A DNA stretch of 8,258 nucleotides from Candidatus Omnitrophota bacterium (lineage in GTDB: Bacteria > Omnitrophota > Gorgyraeia > JAFGHF01): assembly GCA_018899075.1 (NCBI GenBank), contig JAHIIS010000144.1, positions 1 through 8,258 of the forward strand. The letters are read 5' to 3'. Position numbers and translations under genes: made by a program. Positions 7,733-8,258 of the stretch are shown one piece after another. The notes beneath the pieces were generated by a model. The model saw only the letters and a list, made by a program, of their open reading frames with translations, did no database searches and was not told the origin of the DNA. Every line of letters begins with the position of its first letter. Positions within the stretch are counted from its first letter, which is position 1.

Positions 7733-8176
7733 ATGGAAGAAAATCTTAAGAGAAACAAGGAACAGCGGATAAAAGATTTAAAAGAAATTGCTATCGTGAT
7801 TGATACCTGGGACGATATATTCTCCGATTTTGATCCTAGGCCGCTGAGTGAACGCACAATCTCCGGAGACTTTGTAGAAGAATTAAAAAAACGATATCGA
7901 GAAACCCGTACAGGTAACTTTGTAGTAACGATTTGTGCTCCAGTTTCGCTGAAAGACGAAGAGTCCGAACGGATGGTTGCGCAGCATTTGAAAAGACATT
8001 TTCACCACAACTTTTTGCAAAAGAAAAGAGTTCTTAAGCGGATACGCATCCGTGGTATAATATTTGTTTGTGTTGGAGTATTTTCCCTAGGCTTTCTGAC
8101 TCTGGCTACGTATTTTAAATTTTTAAGTACCCTCGCTATTGAAATCCTTGCAATTGTTCTTATGCCTTTAGGGTAG
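7733..8176 (+). CDS. Small two-helix membrane protein of unknown function, cut short by an in-frame TAG
   Basis: The 147 residues before the stop start with a charged N-terminus, then IVIDTWDDIFSDFDPRPLSER (22-41 and flanks). I recognise this motif from a conserved but uncharacterised family of small prokaryotic membrane proteins. A short alpha/beta part follows (GNFVVTICAPVSLKDEE, 61-76), then a basic stretch (86-107), a first membrane helix (about 107-127), and a second from about 130. The frame stops at TAG (8174-8176) inside that second helix, right after LMPLG. The same frame then continues with sequence that completes the helix and tail, so the protein as terminated here is probably incomplete. 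ATG at 7733 has only a weak AGG six bases upstream. The gene stands apart from hflKC, behind a hairpin and its own candidate promoter. No function is proposed. Confidence 0.7.
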   Translation: MEENLKRNKEQRIKDLKEIAIVIDTWDDIFSDFDPRPLSERTISGDFVEELKKRYRETRTGNFVVTICAPVSLKDEESERMVAQHLKRHFHHNFLQKKRVLKRIRIRGIIFVCVGVFSLGFLTLATYFKFLSTLAIEILAIVLMPLG

Positions 8177-8257
8177 TTTGGTTTCTGGGAAGGACTTTCC
8201 AAGCTTATTGATACCTCACCAGTATTTATTCAGGAAGAAATATTATTTGATAAAAAA
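8177..8257 (+). pseudogene. In-frame continuation of the last gene after the TAG
   Basis: The 27 codons after the TAG are open to the window edge and read FGFWEGLSKLID, then TSPVFIQEEILFDKK. This fits the second helix's end and the cytoplasmic tail of the same family, which as I recall has a GWF-x-x-W-x-GL-type segment here. A Trp (TGG) at the stop position would restore it by one base. It is either the lost 3' part of a disrupted gene, a sequence error, or a readthrough product. The gene's end lies outside the window. Confidence 0.6.
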
Positions 8258-8258
8258 A

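Noticed and set aside
1..8258. Genome-wide reassignment of TAG as a sense codon
   Set aside because: Six conserved proteins span the window without any internal TAG, so the single case at 8174 does not support it.

Overview
The window holds six complete or nearly complete genes and one interrupted gene, all on the + strand, with short gaps or overlaps. It looks like a chromosomal segment of a Gram-negative-type bacterium: it has a MacB-type periplasmic/outer-envelope ABC exporter and an HflK/HflC pair. The release-factor-like protein and the EF-hand membrane protein resemble proteins I remember from the PVC/Omnitrophota range, so an uncultured lineage of that kind is possible. That placement is an inference from memory, not a search result. 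There are no tRNA or rRNA genes, CRISPR arrays, insertion sequences or phage genes.

Layout. Positions 2-1807 hold the 3' part of a fused ATPase-permease of the MacB family; its Walker A region lies before the window. Positions 1838-2257 hold a small GGQ-type release-factor homologue with a very basic tail, probably a ribosome-rescue factor. Overlapping it by 20 bases, 2238-4391 encodes an uncharacterised 717-residue protein with an N-terminal EF-hand and three C-terminal membrane segments. Positions 4426-5457 hold a short pyruvate kinase that has the catalytic A and B domains but no C-terminal regulatory domain. These four genes are spaced 30, -20 and 34 bases apart and could form one transcription unit.

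A gap of 128 bases carries a good sigma70-type promoter (perfect -10, 17-base spacer). It drives hflK (5586-6587) and hflC (6584-7540), which overlap by ATGA. The two products should form the inner-membrane SPFH complex that cages and modulates the FtsH protease. A hairpin at 7591-7610 probably ends this operon.

The last gene (7733 onward) encodes a small two-helix membrane protein of a conserved family of unknown function. Its frame is interrupted by a TAG at 8174-8176 in the middle of the second membrane helix, yet the same frame continues to the window edge with convincing protein sequence. None of the other six genes ends in TAG (four TAA, two TGA). This interrupted gene, the C-domain-less pyruvate kinase with its unusual potassium-site residues, and the rescue-factor/EF-hand gene pair are the parts most worth a second look.
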